This document shows, in pieces, positions 26,505 through 40,500 of a stretch of 64,000 nucleotides of DNA. Origin of the DNA: Tubiluchus corallicola (lineage: Eukaryota; Priapulida; Priapulimorpha; Priapulimorphida; Tubiluchidae); the NCBI GenBank assembly GCA_030141605.1, contig JAQGDQ010000041.1, forward strand, positions 372,001 to 436,000, given 5' to 3'. Each line of letters opens with the position of its first letter. Position 1 is the first letter of the stretch. The position numbers were made by a program, and so were the translations under genes. The notes beneath the pieces were generated by a model. The model ran no database searches. It worked only from the letters and a program-made list of their open reading frames with translations, and was not told the DNA's origin.

Positions 26505-26592
26505 CACGACGCGTGGTGGCCTGAAAGTTAAGCAATACTGGGCCTGGTAAATAAATGCATTGATGACCGCCAAGAAAACCGCTACTGCTTCA
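26505..26592 (+). pseudogene. 5S rRNA-derived sequence (SINE head or 5S pseudogene)
   Basis: The stretch AAGTTAAGCA, then GGGCCTGG, TGATGACCGCC and CCGCTACTGCTT follows the order and spacing of the 3' two thirds of 5S rRNA, including the internal promoter region. The 5' third is decayed or deleted (about 26505-26520) and many conserved positions are changed, so it is not a functional 5S gene. Two further 5S-like pieces lie at 41650 and 50284, which suggests a dispersed 5S-derived SINE family. Confidence 0.6.
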
Positions 26593-29204
26593 TTTCTCGC
26601 GTTGAGAAAGCATGTGCTCCTTTACGAATCTGAATGTCGCCAAGATACCAGTGGCGGTTCAATATTCCGTCTCAAAATCCAATCCCCAATCACTTGAAAG
26701 AATCACAGTCACCCGACTTAAGCAGCCCGCGCGTTTGAGTACTACAGAATCCGGCACGCAGAGTTGCGAAATTCATAAAAAATGAGCTTTTTCTTCGTTT
26801 GATAGACAGAACATGGAATTAGTAACACACATTAAAAAAGAGCGGTTATAAAAATTAATTACTGTTGCTTAGTCTACACTTGCGCCATCTATTCATTAGC
26901 GCGAAACATAAATTATGCATTTATTTAAAGTGTTCTTACATAAGAGCTGTAAATATCAAATTGCCACTTTTTCTTGTCAACTGAGAGCAATTTACCACAA
27001 ATGGTGGAATAAATGAGTCACAACTTGACAAAAAAGACTCTTGAGATTTTAGACCCTTCAACAATAATTTGCCAGCCACAAAAAGGTATTTTTCAGTACA
27101 TTTAGTGAGGAGAAAAAGGTAGTGAGACAGTTCGACAGACAGAGGCAAAAGAAAGAGGCAGGGTACCATAATATTGGTCATTTTTGTGCCTTGACGTGTA
27201 AAATTAAAAATTTGACCCGAATGTTTACTTGCCTGTAATTTTTTGTTAAGCTTTTACAACACCTCAAGTGTATTAGTGCTGTATACGTACGTCTGTGACA
27301 TATGCCGTTTTAATAAAGCAGTAAAAATAAATTATAGCAATATATAAACACAACACACACTACTGGATACGGCGCGAATAGTGTCAGAATATATACAGAA
27401 AGATATATGGAAAGGCTGAAGCAAATATGAAGAATAGATGATAAGACAGGTAGACACCTGCCTTTATTTGCAGATAGTTGAACCTGAACAAAGTAATTTT
27501 AGGTACAAATATCTATATGTTTATCAGAAAAGACAAAGCGGGCTGACGTTTTGCCCCAACTAAGGGCTCTTTATTACTGAAAATTCATACATGGTATAAG
27601 CTAAGCAAAGACAAACTTAGAACAAGTATATAAGGTTTGATTAGAGAAAAGGCTTAGTATAAGAAAGTAAAGTAATTATTATAGTGTGAATTAAAACATT
27701 TTGAGAACGCAACAATTAAGATAAGTTTTGACTTCTGCAATATAATTGATTAAACGAGGTTACGTTTCAACTGGATTAAAAATTAATTAAATTATTTGAA
27801 ATAAAAGCAAATAAATTTTTTTCTCTATTAACATACAATACTTTTACGAGTTAGATAAAACAACTTCACAAAAATTAATATAAAATAACTCCAGATAAAA
27901 AGATCACAGTGACCAAAACTACTGTTCAGCGATCAATACCGCGAGTCACTCAGAACTCTTCTCTCATTATTTTTTCTCCATCAATCTTTTAAAGTCAGTG
28001 GACAGAAACACACGCTGCAGTGTTAGATAGAATACAACGACGTAACAACAAACACAAGGGTAGTTGTGCCCTTGGTGGACCTGCATTGTCCAGAATTCAT
28101 TTGGGACAGGAAGGAAACATGCAAATGCCCAGTAAACGTCAACTGCCAGAAACGACAACGCATAATTACGTCTTAGGTAGATAGGAGCTAATTTAGCCTA
28201 GGAGTGGAAAAAACATCAAAATATATAATAACCCGTTTGTAAAAATTAAATAGTGTATATATTAAAAATGCTAATAAAGCTAGAGTTGAAGATTGCGTTA
28301 CGTGATTAATTTTTTTTATTAAATACATGCCGCAAGTTTAGATTTAACTTTTGAAAAAAACTGACCCGTTAAATAACTTTATTAAATATCTGTGTCTTTG
28401 TAAAACACAGACACATTAAAAAAACGTTCATCAACCAAGATGTTCAAGTTGTTTTAGCGCTCAGTTGAAAACAGCGTGCCTCGCACACAGCACATAGCAA
28501 AACACATTATACCTTTTGGTTAAGTAAAGAAGAAGGATAAAAAGATGCTTTTAAACTTGGCGCACTATAAAAGCAATAGGAATATTTGCTTAATTAGCAT
28601 ACAGGTGCGTGCAGCAGGTACTTCTTGTGCCCGATGGCATTTTTAAATTCCTACACGTCATTCAGGCAGCTGAGAAGATACTACAATAATAACAGAATCG
28701 TTAAGTGCGCACAAAACGATATTGCTTTTACAGAGATAATTCGAAGTTTTTTTAGAAAATGATTTTTTTAAGCTTAACTCTTCACTTAAAGGCTTACCCG
28801 TAGTTACCTATGCCCAGACTACATTTTATAACATTTAAATGCATTAAATACGCTGCAGTAAGTCACACCAAAGTTAAAGCTGAATGTTTTCAATGTACAG
28901 ATCTGTACTACGAATACCCATAGCAATTACCTCTATTTAGAGATTGTCTGTATAAATTTACTTGCAACAGTGACGACGACGATGACTCGACAGTAATGGT
29001 AACACATGCAGCACAAAGCTGACAGTGATGATGGATGTATGACTATCAAAACTATAATGATGGTAACAAGAACGACCAACGACCAAGTTAAAAATGAAAA
29101 CATACGTGAATTAAAAACAAAAAATGTGTAAAATTATTACTTATTAAGAATACACCTGGTAAATCAGAAACAGACAAATAGTAAGTTTCTGACTCCTGTT
29201 TTAA
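26593..29204. other. Gene-free stretch
   Basis: The first 190 bases may be SINE body sequence attached to the 5S-like head. Beyond that I see no gene. The open frames at 26936-27181 and 27967-28158 (minus) lack motifs. Confidence 0.5.
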
Positions 29205-29290
29205 TCACCGGAGGCTGCAATCGATCTCGTGACTAATCAAACTGAGGCGTCAGTATCGCACACTACCATCCATCACACACGCACTGGGTC
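29205..29290 (-). mobile_element. Degenerate tRNA-derived SINE
   Basis: Read on the minus strand, a D-arm-like GGTAGTGTGCGATACTGACG is followed by a B-box-like GAGATCGATTGCAGCCTCC. Spacing fits a tRNA head, but acceptor-stem pairing is absent. Confidence 0.4.
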
Positions 29291-31253
29291 GCCAGCTAAA
29301 AAGGGAAAAAATAATAGCCTGACAAATTTACTCTCTGCCTACTGAATGGATAATGATTAACGAATGACACGGTAATGATTATGAGGTCGGGCGATTCCAA
29401 GCACCATGAATACATCAAAGGACTGTTCTTTTTACGTAAAAAAACACCTACAGCCTCTAGCTCTAACTAATGTCTATTTAAGTGCGAAACAAAAATTTAA
29501 TGATTTAAAAAAAACGCAACTAGCGTCGGCTCAATAATTTACATGTCGGCGGCCTTCTGCTGACAAAAACTAATTACTGGACGTTCGAATTTCTGCATTT
29601 GAAAGCGTTTTGTAATTATGGAACTATCCATATAGGTACGCTTAGTTTACCAGAAACCGCCTGTTACAGGGTCATTTAATTATATCATTGGATATAACTT
29701 CTGTTAGTATTTGGTATAAATTATTTGCGACTAAATTTTATTCCTGCGGCTAGTTCAAAGTGTCTGGCTTCTTTTATCTCACGTCTTGATTTAGCTAATC
29801 ATTGGATAAATGTGGTAAAAACGACGATTGTAAGAGGTTACAAATAGTTGTTCAAGACATACTAAATTCACCATTCAAATTTCTTACTTAAGCTAATGTT
29901 TTACTTCTTGCCATTGGCAAAAACAATTAGCAATATAAATTGACACCCATCTAGTTACAGATAAATGCAATAATGTTTAAACCTCGGCCATGACACTTGT
30001 TGCTAAAAGCTACAAAATTAAAAATTAATTTACTTCTGGAGGTAGCCGAATAGAACGGTTTTAGGGCTCGTGACATAAATACTCTGTAAAAGTCATAAAA
30101 CCTCATGCATAATACAGAGGTGGTATTTTAACAACTGCCAGTGTTCCCACAAATTCTTCAACCATGATTGTTTACCAATCATAAACTTTAAACAAACAAC
30201 ACACGTTTACAAAACTGCTCACTTCAGTCTTCTTAGCCGTTGTTTGTCCACTGGCCACCGGTCACTGACACTGACCAGTGGACTTAGACAGCTTCCAAGC
30301 AGCATGGTCATTCCAAGCTTTATCTCCAAAATGCAATGTTAAAGACGATTATTTGTCATACATGAACAATGAAAATGCACCACTGAGGTTTAACGATAGA
30401 AGAATGGCTGTTGTTAGGCTTATAAATGCTGTATTAGTTTAGCTATTAAAACGGTGGCTAAATGAGAAGCAAAGGACAATTACAACAGGAATTAAATAGG
30501 AAACGTGATTCATCAAAGCATATTCACAATTTCATTGTAAATATAGAAAAGACTGTAAGATATTGAAAAATTAACCAATAATGCAAGTTCGATGAAGAAT
30601 TAGAATGACACAAAGAAGGAATAAATCTACGTAGGTTTTCCAAACTTTGACAACTTTATGCATAAATCAAATTCATGTATTAAAACGAATCATAAAACAA
30701 ACAAAAACGAACGTGTTTTAAAAAAGTATTAAACTTTTATCACAGACAAAAGTCTCAGAGATTTCCCCCAACATTTTTATATATTCGTTTATTCAATTAC
30801 CTTTTCATTATATTTATATGTTCAGGTTCCACTCTTACATAACTCTTTTAATTACTTACAACAATCCTACTTTTAGAATCAGATTATTTTGGTGCCATTT
30901 TGTTCCCCCCCCCCCCAATTTCGATAATTCATACAAACATATTACAAAACTTTTAATAAATTCAATGACCATTTTCCAAATTAACATCAAACTTTGCACA
31001 CATCAATTGCAGCGTTTAATAGTCTGGCAAAGGAAATTTCTGAATTACATTATCATTACGTGTAATTGCGCATGAAAACAGTAATAAATTAGTGGCGAAG
31101 CTCATGTCAGAAGATTAACTGCAGGATATATGTGAATTCACTTCATGCTCCTTGCAAATGCTTTGCAAAATGTAAGTGATCTCTCCGCAGAAGCATGTAG
31201 GCTTATATATTAGTATTACTTGCAGGTTGTGTTATGGACTTCTTTAAGGCCAC
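29291..31253. other. Gene-free stretch
   Basis: No gene is recognised. A small imperfect stem (GTCCACTGG...CCAGTGGAC) lies at 30246-30283, and a run of 12 C occurs at 30905-30916. Confidence 0.5.
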
Positions 31254-31376
31254 ATGTGGATTCCCTGTATGCAGTACATGGATTCCCTGTAAGCTGTATG
31301 TGGATTCGCTGAAATTTACTCGCTGTTAGAACAAATGTGAATTATAGTTCTAAAAGTCTATGTGGATTCCTTGTAA
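31254..31376 (+). repeat. Short minisatellite based on TGTGGATTCCCTGTA
   Basis: Imperfect copies of the motif start near 31254, 31278, 31299 and 31360, the first three spaced by about 22-24 bases. The copies differ by single substitutions. Confidence 0.6.
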
Positions 31377-33125
31377 ACCATACAGTGGAATTTTTTGACA
31401 CGAGCGACGCCAGAAGAGTTAACTGTGGAAAAACTCAAACGCAAACCCAAACATACAGCCGTGGGGCAAACTGGAAATCTCCACAGAACGGCAAAAACAA
31501 ACAAAAGGGGTCATTTATATCAATATTACAGTTGCTATAGCTGTGACATTGCTGGCAGCATGTGACACCGGTAGAATTTCTAGTGCTGTGCAAACTTCTC
31601 GACGCAAAATGCAACAGCACATAATGTTCACGGGATTCCCAGAAAAAATATTCACATATCCAAATGCAGAAATTGAAAATGGTGAAGGAGCTTTAGAAAC
31701 TGGGAGCGCTCAGCAACTATATGATGTATTAGATCAATTTAGGCTAACCGTGTATTCACACATCTGTTTCCTCTGGCGTAATTGCTCTGTAATTAATGCC
31801 CTAGTCTTTAATTATATGTAATTTAGAGAGATCAGGCGAGTATAGTGGGGCCTCTTGGCACGCAACCAATACTTAATTAACACAAATGTATAGCGAGAAT
31901 TCACTCAAGACTGATTGATTCATTTTACACATAATGAGAAGAAAAGTAAAAAAACGATTTAAAAACAAAACATACAGAACAGCTACTACGTGAGCAAACG
32001 CACAACATTCATGCTCCTCGATTGGGGATGCTGAATTAGTAAGCATCGGTGTAGAGGGCGCTAAATAAAACTTTACAGGCACTAAGAAATGTCAAACATT
32101 AGCAGTTTAAAGCTTTTGGTCACGCGGTGCTTGAATTTTTAATCATGCGTGATAAAAATCCCCACAATTTCGTGCATTTTCTTTTCGGATTTCACAATGA
32201 TTTTCAGTTTTATTAAGAGCGCAAATCATTCCCATTCAATTTTCAAATAACTACAAATTTCTACAAAATCTACATTTACTCGCAGTGGAATACACGTATC
32301 TATTTTAATCTACATCGGAAAAATGTAGCTGTGTGTCCCTCATACCAAAAATGTTGTAAAACGGCATTTAGGAAGTTAAAGGAGAGCGTTTTCTGCGCAG
32401 TCTCTGTCTTCTTGGACAAACCGGCCAACGTAATAGACGTAGTCTTAGCAATGTACTCGAAACATGTAGCTGAATATATTATCATATAATAAATGATTTA
32501 TTTTATTTAAAAGAAGGGAAGTATATAAAAATCATATAACGATAATAATCTTTATTTAAAGTCGGCTTTTCGGATCAACAATTAAGCATAAGTTCCAAAG
32601 AACTTTTGGGGCCGACTGTAAATAACAATCAACAACTACATAACAGAGACTATTATTACCCCACTTTTACTGTGTGGTAAATATAACATGTAACTTGCAG
32701 TTCCAAGACGTATAAACTGGCTAATTCTTTTCAGGGTAAGTTGAACTCCTTCCCATAGGTCTAAATTTCAACATGCAAAGGCATCTTAAATTAACATGGC
32801 TCACTACTTTCTCCTATTGGGTACGATATAGCCTTATCGCACTCTTCGTTACAAATGTGACAACAATGAAATGGAAATGTTTAAATAACAAAGAAAATTT
32901 AAACACATTTTTTTCTTTTACCATAAACGCGCTGTAGTTTGATTGGAAAGACAAACGTTGAATTAGCTATGATTACTGGAAAAACTGCAAAGAATTACTC
33001 ATACAAATCACACATCCAGATGTAACAAGATTATTTCTTAATCACAGCAAGCCTATCCTTTTATGACTTAGCAAAGTTACATGCAACTGGATTTACAGCA
33101 CTAGCATAGGTCATGGCAACATATG
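31377..33125. other. Gene-free stretch
   Basis: A frame open for 133 codons (31423-31821, plus) has no ATG until well inside it and no recognisable domain; I do not call it a gene. Otherwise nothing is recognised. Confidence 0.45.
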
Positions 33126-33225
33126 TCATGGTCAGTCGGTTGGTCGGTCTGAAAATAAATCGACAGCAAAGTCAGTCATTCAGTCAGCAAGTCAGTTCAG
33201 TCAGTCGACCAAGCAGCCAGTGAAG
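33126..33225. repeat. Degenerate GTCA tetranucleotide repeat
   Basis: Repeated GTCAGTCA, GTCGGTTG and similar units form an old, mutated microsatellite. Confidence 0.7.
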
Positions 33226-36200
33226 TGCAACTAACCAGTGATAATGATAGACTTAGTGAAGCAAAAAAAACGTCGACCAACTAGAGATAAATTTAACAAA
33301 TCAACCAATGAAACAACCAGCCAGAAGTCAGTGAGTTACTCGCCCAATCAGTTAAATTAGTCATTTACTAACAAGTGGTTTTCCCTATAGCACAAAAATG
33401 GCAGAATCCGACATAGAAAGTGTAAATAAATAAAAAAACCGCGCAAAAGTGCATCTCTTTTCTTTGGTGTGATTTTCATTTTTGAAAAAAGCATAGTAAA
33501 TCTAAATGCTGATCACAATTAATTTTTATTTTGGACATTAATCATAAAAAAATGATGGCAAAATATAATGACTTGTGTCTAGTGAATAGATTGAATTTTC
33601 TGTCTTGGTAAGCCATATGAAATTTTAATCTAAGAACAAAGCGAAACGACATTGGGTATGTTTCTACGAATCATTCCTATTTAAATAAATGACTAAAGTT
33701 TAAAGTGCAAACTGATCAAATAGTAAATTTGTAAGGAACATATTATTAAGAACCATGTAATTAATTAATTAAGGGTCCAGGTTAATTTATTAGCTGAACG
33801 AGCTGACAATCCTGCTAATTCGCTGACTCTACTATGGGCAAAGTTTAAAGTTCACTGTTCAAACCCGGACTAGGGATTCCAAGTTTTCTCCATCAAACTA
33901 ATGATTGCAATTCCACGTAATATGATGTAATGCTATACGTACGTCATACTAATTATACGCCATTTTGTTGACTTTTAAAAATAAGCTATCCAGTACAAAC
34001 GACACAAACGTGAATGCAGTCCTAGCACCCCATGTTTGGGTTTTACTCCATTAATCATGTATAATTTATGCACTATGCACTGTTAAGTATACATTATACA
34101 CACAAACACAGCCAATGTGCCGACGACATTTGATTAATCTAATTAAATTTTCATGGCATTTTCAAATGGTGTCGCAGTGGGAATGAGGAGAGATAGGCTT
34201 AACTTTTTAATTATTAATTACTATCGAATTACACCATATGCCCATATTTTATACCTATACCTGCATTGAGAGTTGCTTACCTAGCTACTAACAAAATTAT
34301 GCATCTATTACTATCTGGGTCGACTGACGTTGCCTAGTTAGGCCCTAGTTAGTGCTGGTTGCTTAGATAACTGACAGACTGAATAACTGTCGAATAGCTG
34401 CAGCAGGCAATGGCTTGATGTTTTTTTGGTGTCCAATTGGGTTAATCATTTAAACAAATTTACTGGGTTAATATGCATTTCGTTAGTTTAATTACAGTGT
34501 ATTTAACTATAAATTGGCAGCACGGCTAAATTTTGATGGGTTAATCATAGCCACCTAATCATAGCGGCATCCGGTTGTTGTCCGTAACTTTTTGACATAC
34601 AACGCAGTCAACTGCTACACAAGTTGCTTAAAAATTTCTGAATAAAGTATCTCAAACAAAAAAAATTGTGATATACCATGACTGTAATATGAACGTGTAA
34701 GCGTGTTTTTCTATTGGATATAATCTAGATAGGGGTAATTAATAACCTAGCCGAGTATTTAAAAGATTTACAATAAGCGAAAGTTTGGAATGATTGTAAT
34801 TGGACGGCAGCCCTTCAGGAATAATACCAATACGGCGATTATAAATTACTCTGCTTCTATACCTTGTCACTATGGTTTAAGCAGATCATTTATTTTGCCT
34901 AAGCTTTATGAAAGTTTAACAAGATTGCGATACGCTCCTATGTTGATGACCTGCAGGCTTTCCATTATTAATTGCGTTAGTATTACCTGTGGTAAAAGGT
35001 TTCTTGAAGAATCGATTAAATACGCTTGGGTGTTTTAATTTCAAAATCACAGCGCAGCTGGGCAGCAGTAAGGCTCAGGTGAGATGAAGTTTCCTGATTC
35101 CCTCACAATTTTTGTATTACAAAATGTCAAGGAGGAATTACAATCGTTAAACTGGTAAAGAAAATTCGGAGATTTCAAGTCTAGAAAAAAATGAGACCGT
35201 CCCCTTCTAATTGCCCCTTAAACTTGTGAATACACTTCCTAAGCTGGAGTTCTGACTTAAGAAATATATGGTTTATATATATATATATATTGCATTTCGT
35301 TAATATTAAAAATATTAATTTCTGGATATTGTACCACTGAAAAAGCAATAATTAACGGCACACCTAATTAATTCTATAGTACTTTCCAGCTAACACCTAT
35401 TCTATGCGCATACCTATTCTGCCTGTTGGGATTATTTTAATTTAATAGATTGAATAAATCGACGTGAATTAATGTTCTTTGCACATAATGTAAATCCACG
35501 CAAAATAAACAGGTTTAATTCACAACGTAACAAAGGAATAATGCGGAATTCAGCTTTTTTGGTTATGTGAGAAAACTTTGTTTAATTCAAAACATACTGA
35601 ACGTATGCACCATGAATTTCAAGAACAGGCAAAATTGAATATATGAGAGCTTAATGCTATAATGCTATTAGATGTCTACAAATACTTTTACGTCGTTTAT
35701 ATTATTATTCCAGCATCATAAGATAAGAAAATAGGATTTCGTTAGAAGAAAAAATGATTCGGCAGCGCGAAGTGTAATCATGTAACTGCAGAAAATGTTG
35801 AATTATACTCTACGAATGCCTTACTGTACATGAATTTTCAGTCAAGACAAGCAGTGTAGTAAACGCAAAATAATTGATCTAAATGCTTAACTTCTAATAA
35901 CCAAGTTTGATTTTTAGTTGCTTATTAATATATAATCTGCACATAGCTCATTAAAATGTTCTAGGGAAATGATTTCAGTTTTGGATCCTTTGTCAATGTC
36001 GTTTTATCAATGGCAGTTAAATTAAATAGAAATAATAGATGTTAAATTGCAGAAAAAGTTGCTAAAGATTCTAAATTCTGAACAAATTCAGCAATTTTGA
36101 GCACATGCCGAGTGACAATAAACCAGTGTCATTGAAGCCATAGGAAAATTCAATGGAGTTTTTAGTTAAATCTGCGTCTTTTTGTTCGTTTAGATGGAAT

Positions 36201-36484
36201 AATTAAAAGCAATGTCATTTTGTCCACCCTCACCTTCAAACATGCCACTCACAAATTTCCTAATGCCAAATTTTGAAGAGAAACTAGACAGTTGTTTAAA
36301 AAAACACTATCAGACACATAGGAAAGCAAAATCATTGTCACAATGTCCACTTATAGGTTTCGGGTAGAGTTTTCAAGCTTCAACTTATCGAGAAAGTTAC
36401 TATACAGAACTTTTCAGCAAAATTCAAACTTAATATCAGTTAGTAATATCAGGAAGCAAAGGAATTTTAAAATATGTCTCAAAA
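33226..36484. other. Gene-free stretch
   Basis: No gene is recognised. A weak tRNA-like head is listed at 33790-33880, and a short TA run occurs at 35275-35290. The 34790-35038 open frame has no motifs. Confidence 0.5.
33790..33880 (+). mobile_element. Weak tRNA-like SINE head
   Basis: TAGCTGAACGAGCTGACAAT could be a decayed A-box region, and TGTTCAAACCCGGACTAGGG resembles a B box with its T-arm. The spacing is longer than in a normal tRNA. This is a weak call. Confidence 0.25.
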
Positions 36485-36694
36485 ACTCAATATTAAGTTA
36501 AACTTCTTAGCATTACGCTTACATGATTGATATATGTAACTGAAAAAGAAAATTCTTAATAATTTAAATGTTCGTCCAACTAGGAAAACGTCACTGTTTT
36601 ATCATTCTACTGCACACCAAAAAACGTCATTGACTCAAAAAAAACATTATTAATCTTATTGACAACATAAAGTAATTTATAATTTTATTTAGTT

Positions 36695-37473
36695 AGTGAA
36701 GAGTAGAGAAACACTGGAAGGAAAATTAGAAGCATGGAGAGCCGCTTTGGAGAGCAGAGGAATGAGGATTAGTAGATCCAAAACGGAGTACCTTACGACA
36801 GACATGAATGGGGACCAACGAGAAACAATAAGATTGAATGGGGCAGAGTTGAAAAGAGTAAAGACCTTTAAGTATCTGAGATCCATGATAGATGAGACTG
36901 CAGGAATGGAAAAGGAGGTGAATTTCAGGATTCAGTGTGGTTGGAATAACTGGCGAAAAGTTTCGGGTGTGATATGCGATAAGAGGATTCCAGCGAGACT
37001 TAAAGGTAAAGTTCACAAAGCAGTGGTCAGACCCGCCCTAATATATGGGCTGGAAGCAGCACCTCTAAAGAAGACCGAAGAGAAGAAAATGGATGTGGCG
37101 GAGATGAGAATGTTGAGATGGATGGTGGGAGTAACAAGAAGGGATAAAATCAGGAATAGTAATATTAGAGGAACAGTGAAAGTAGTGGAAGCCTCGAAAA
37201 AGATACAAGAGGCAAGATTTCGATGGTATGGGCACCTGAGAAGGAGAGTCGGGGAAGATCACGTGGGAAGGGAGGTCATGGAAATGGAAGTGCTGGGAAA
37301 CAGAAAAAGAGGACGACCCAAGCTGAGATGGTTTGAATGCATAAACGGAGACCTTAGAGAGAAGAACATAAATGAAGAGATGGTCAACAACAGGAATGCA
37401 TGGAGAAAACTTATTCACAATGACGACCCCGCATAGGGAAAGCTGAGAAGAAGAAGAAGAAGAAGAAGTGAAG
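36695..37473 (+). mobile_element. 5'-truncated RTE-like non-LTR retrotransposon with 7-bp target duplication
   Basis: The target duplication AGTGAAG flanks the insertion (36695-36701 and 37467-37473). The body (36702-37466) holds the last part of the reverse transcriptase ORF and ends in an (AAG)n tail, as expected for target-primed reverse transcription. It landed inside an older dispersed repeat. The perfect duplication and uninterrupted reading frame indicate a fairly recent insertion. Confidence 0.85.
36702..37436 (+). pseudogene. Reverse transcriptase C-terminal fragment (RTE-like LINE)
   Basis: About 244 codons are open to a TAG, with no native start because the element is 5'-truncated. 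The fragment begins just after the catalytic region. It contains the thumb-like segment ISRSKTEYL, then FKYLRSMID, the VVRPALIYG block, MRMLRWMVGVTRRDKIRN, the RWYGHLRRR motif and the basic tail RKRGRPKLRW. This order is characteristic of the C-terminal part of RTE-type LINE polymerases. Without the endonuclease, palm motifs and promoter it cannot act by itself. Frames on the opposite strand are shadows. Confidence 0.85.
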
Positions 37474-37593
37474 TGTGTGCTACAAATGCTCTGATTATCT
37501 TTTTAAACTTTATGCTGCGTGCTATGTAAACTTGCTTTAAATGACTTACCCTTAAAATGGCTGCGTCTAACGGTCATCGTGTGAGTTTAAATT

Positions 37594-40500
37594 TTCATAA
37601 GACAGTATTTCAAGACTTTTTATTTAAGTAAAGGGTTTCTGGTCTTTAAGTCCTTGACCACTTTGTCCACTTATAAAAATCTATGTCATTTCATGCACAC
37701 GGCTTGCATGCGCACCTCTCAGCTTACAGAAAGCTGCCAGTGTCAAATTTAGAAAAGAACTCGAAACTAGTTAGTAAAATCGATGAGGATGTGTTTAAAC
37801 AGAAAAACTCTAGTTGCATTAACACATTAGCACGTCACGCAAGTTTAACACAATCTGTATGAAATCTTTACAAGATTATTGATGATCTTGTCTTTACAAA
37901 CCAAGTTTATTGATGTTATTTTGGAAGCCAAGCTGAATAACGATGTTTTTGAAGCCAGGTATATTATGAATGGAAAATGAGTTTATGAATGAAACAAATG
38001 AGTGCACGGCACAATGTCTTATTATAATGTGATATTGTATCTATCTAATGATTTATTTGGGTTTATTTGCTCATGGGGTCAATAAATAATGTCATTAACT
38101 AGGTAAATTTTTTGCCAAAAATTCTGCAATCTTATTGTGTATCATTTTATTTACTAACTGTTAACTAGTCTTTCACGTGTTAACGTGTACATTTCTAGTT
38201 TATCTGTGTATTTATGTGCAATGCACATTGTGCACGCGTGCGCGTGTGTCTACCAAACAAATGTCAATACTGAAAATTATTATTTTGAACAATAATGTGC
38301 TTCATTTTCAGCGAAAGAACACTTAGACGATCACGGCACTTATGTCTTAGCTGCAGTATCGTTGTCGATACTGTACGCTATTTAAAGCCCACTTTTATAA
38401 TTATACCCTCCCTATAACGGTCAAACTAAAGCGGCAATAACTTATAGTGTTCATATTCCTTGTCAGTAGATGCCAACCAGTTAGGCATAACACAAAGACA
38501 AAGACAACATTTATTTACGGTCGTTATTAATAGCTATTTACATACTATTACTACCAAACTTCCAGCTCAACTCATCATCACCTAACATTATTAGCGAATT
38601 AAAAAACCAAGTGTGTTTTTAAAAACGTTCACCAAAAAGAAATCTGTTCATAGCTACTCGGTTTACAATACTGACTGCGCACTAGAACTTGCAGCAGTGG
38701 CCTTCTACAAAATGCAGACTACACACTTCAATTACAGACTACGGATAAAAGCAAGTGGCAAATAAAGAGAGAGAAATTCATGAAATCAGGGCCATTTTAC
38801 CAATAATTCAAACTGCAAGCACAAATTTTTCAGCGAACAAATCAAAATCATGATAGCCTAATAACCAAAAGTAAACAAATCAGATGAAATTCGATTCAGC
38901 AGGGCGCACCGCATTTAGATCATTACCATGCCTAATCTGTTCTGACAATATATGCAAATCTCTCCTATATAATTTAGTGGTCACTAGCATCTGCTCAGGG
39001 GATTATACAAGTGGACAGAATTAGGGAGTGACCACTTCAACTACTAGCTACATTAGACGGTCAGTCAACAATTGGGGAAGCCAAGGAATCGCGTCACTGA
39101 TATACAGCGGAGATTGTCAACAGATGACAAGGATGAAGTATGAAGTAAAATAATAAATCTGCGTATCTGACAGGCTTCAGCACCATACTTTTAGCCAGTG
39201 GATTTCTCAGTTAATTGGCTAATTTTATGCGATGCATTTGGGGCAATCAAAATCTGGATTAAGATAGGAATCAATCCAGTATGCAGCTCACATTACGTTT
39301 TGCTCAATAAATTTCAAGTTATCATCATTGATCAAAGTTCGACAATTGCAACCAGACGCAAAAAATCGCACGGGGCAAGAAACACCTTAGTATGAAACTG
39401 CTGAAATGTTTACAAAAACATGCAATACTTTAGTTCTTCAACTCGTGTTTTTATGCTAAATGGATATCCCATGCACTCTACCACGCGACTGCTGTCAAAA
39501 ATACGTTTGAATTCGTGCATGTACACGGCTGCACACAAAACGAAGCCATCCCATGTCATTACGGGCGCGTAACGGTTCAATAATCTGGCAAACATTGGAC
39601 AATTGTCTCTACACTACGGTTCTGTGCACACGTTATAGAATTACATAACCCTTGCCAATAACGGCGCTGTATTTCCGAAGCCATTATCGCCTTCAACTAA
39701 TTGATGCAAACTCGCCAACGTGTGTCAGCAAGTGCATTGAGTATTCTGGAAACAACTAATGGCAAAAATACTCATGAGATGAAAAATTCAAAACAGTTTG
39801 AGAAGGCAACTCTCCTTCAATGCGTCATGTCTTCTAACTCTCTAAACTACACATGACATTTTACTAAAATTTAACCATACTAAAAAAAATTCATTCATTC
39901 GTTCGTTTGTTCATTCATTTATTCACTCGTTCATTCATTCGTTTGCTCATTCATTTATTCATTCTTTCATTTAAAAATCAAAATTGACCTTCAAAAGCAA
40001 ATACACCAACTTATGTATAATTTTCAGTTGCTTTCTAATTGGCGACACTGGCAATGGCAATTAGTGGACAGCATGAAGGACGTTCAAATAATGAAAACTT
40101 ACTCATGGTTTGCAACAAATTAACTAACTGACTTTATTATGATGGTATTAGTAAGGTTAAATAGTAGCAACAAGGAATCATTCCACTCTGAATAAAAAAG
40201 CTAAACATTTTCATTTTAACTGCCACAATGATAGTCTTCCAAGCATTTGTTTTTTGTGAGGAGGGGGGATTCTGAAGTGATTCCTTCTTTTGACCCTTCT
40301 CTGAGTTTGTTGACTATTAAGTGAGTGTTTGTTGTGCAGTGGTTATGCAATTTTGCTTATATTTTACAGTTAAAAAATTACAATTATTTACAATGTACAA
40401 CTACTCCTATTAAAAAGAGACAGTTGGTTCAGCAACCTGAAGTGTAAACGTAAGTTTTACTTGACACAAATGATTCTTGATGACAAGAATTGGAATAATT

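Larger units (their letters stand above)
36485..37593 (+). repeat. Dispersed repeat copy interrupted by a LINE
   Basis: The segments 36485-36701 and 37467-37593 together align with the element at 13136-13566. Shared blocks include TTAGCATTACGCTTAC, AAAATTCTTAATAATTTAAA, AATGCTCTGATTATCT and CTAACGGTCATCG. The LINE insertion described next splits the copy between ATTTTATTTAG and ACAAATGCTCTG. The left terminus is not clear. Confidence 0.5.

Noticed and set aside
30905-30916. Run of 12 C
   Set aside because: A homopolymer of this kind is unremarkable and its length is prone to sequencing error.
31423-31821. 133-codon open stretch
   Set aside because: It lacks an early ATG, shows no recognised motif and has no clear splice sites; probably chance.
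36689-37418. Minus-strand open frames opposite the LINE fragment
   Set aside because: They are antisense shadows of the reverse transcriptase frame.
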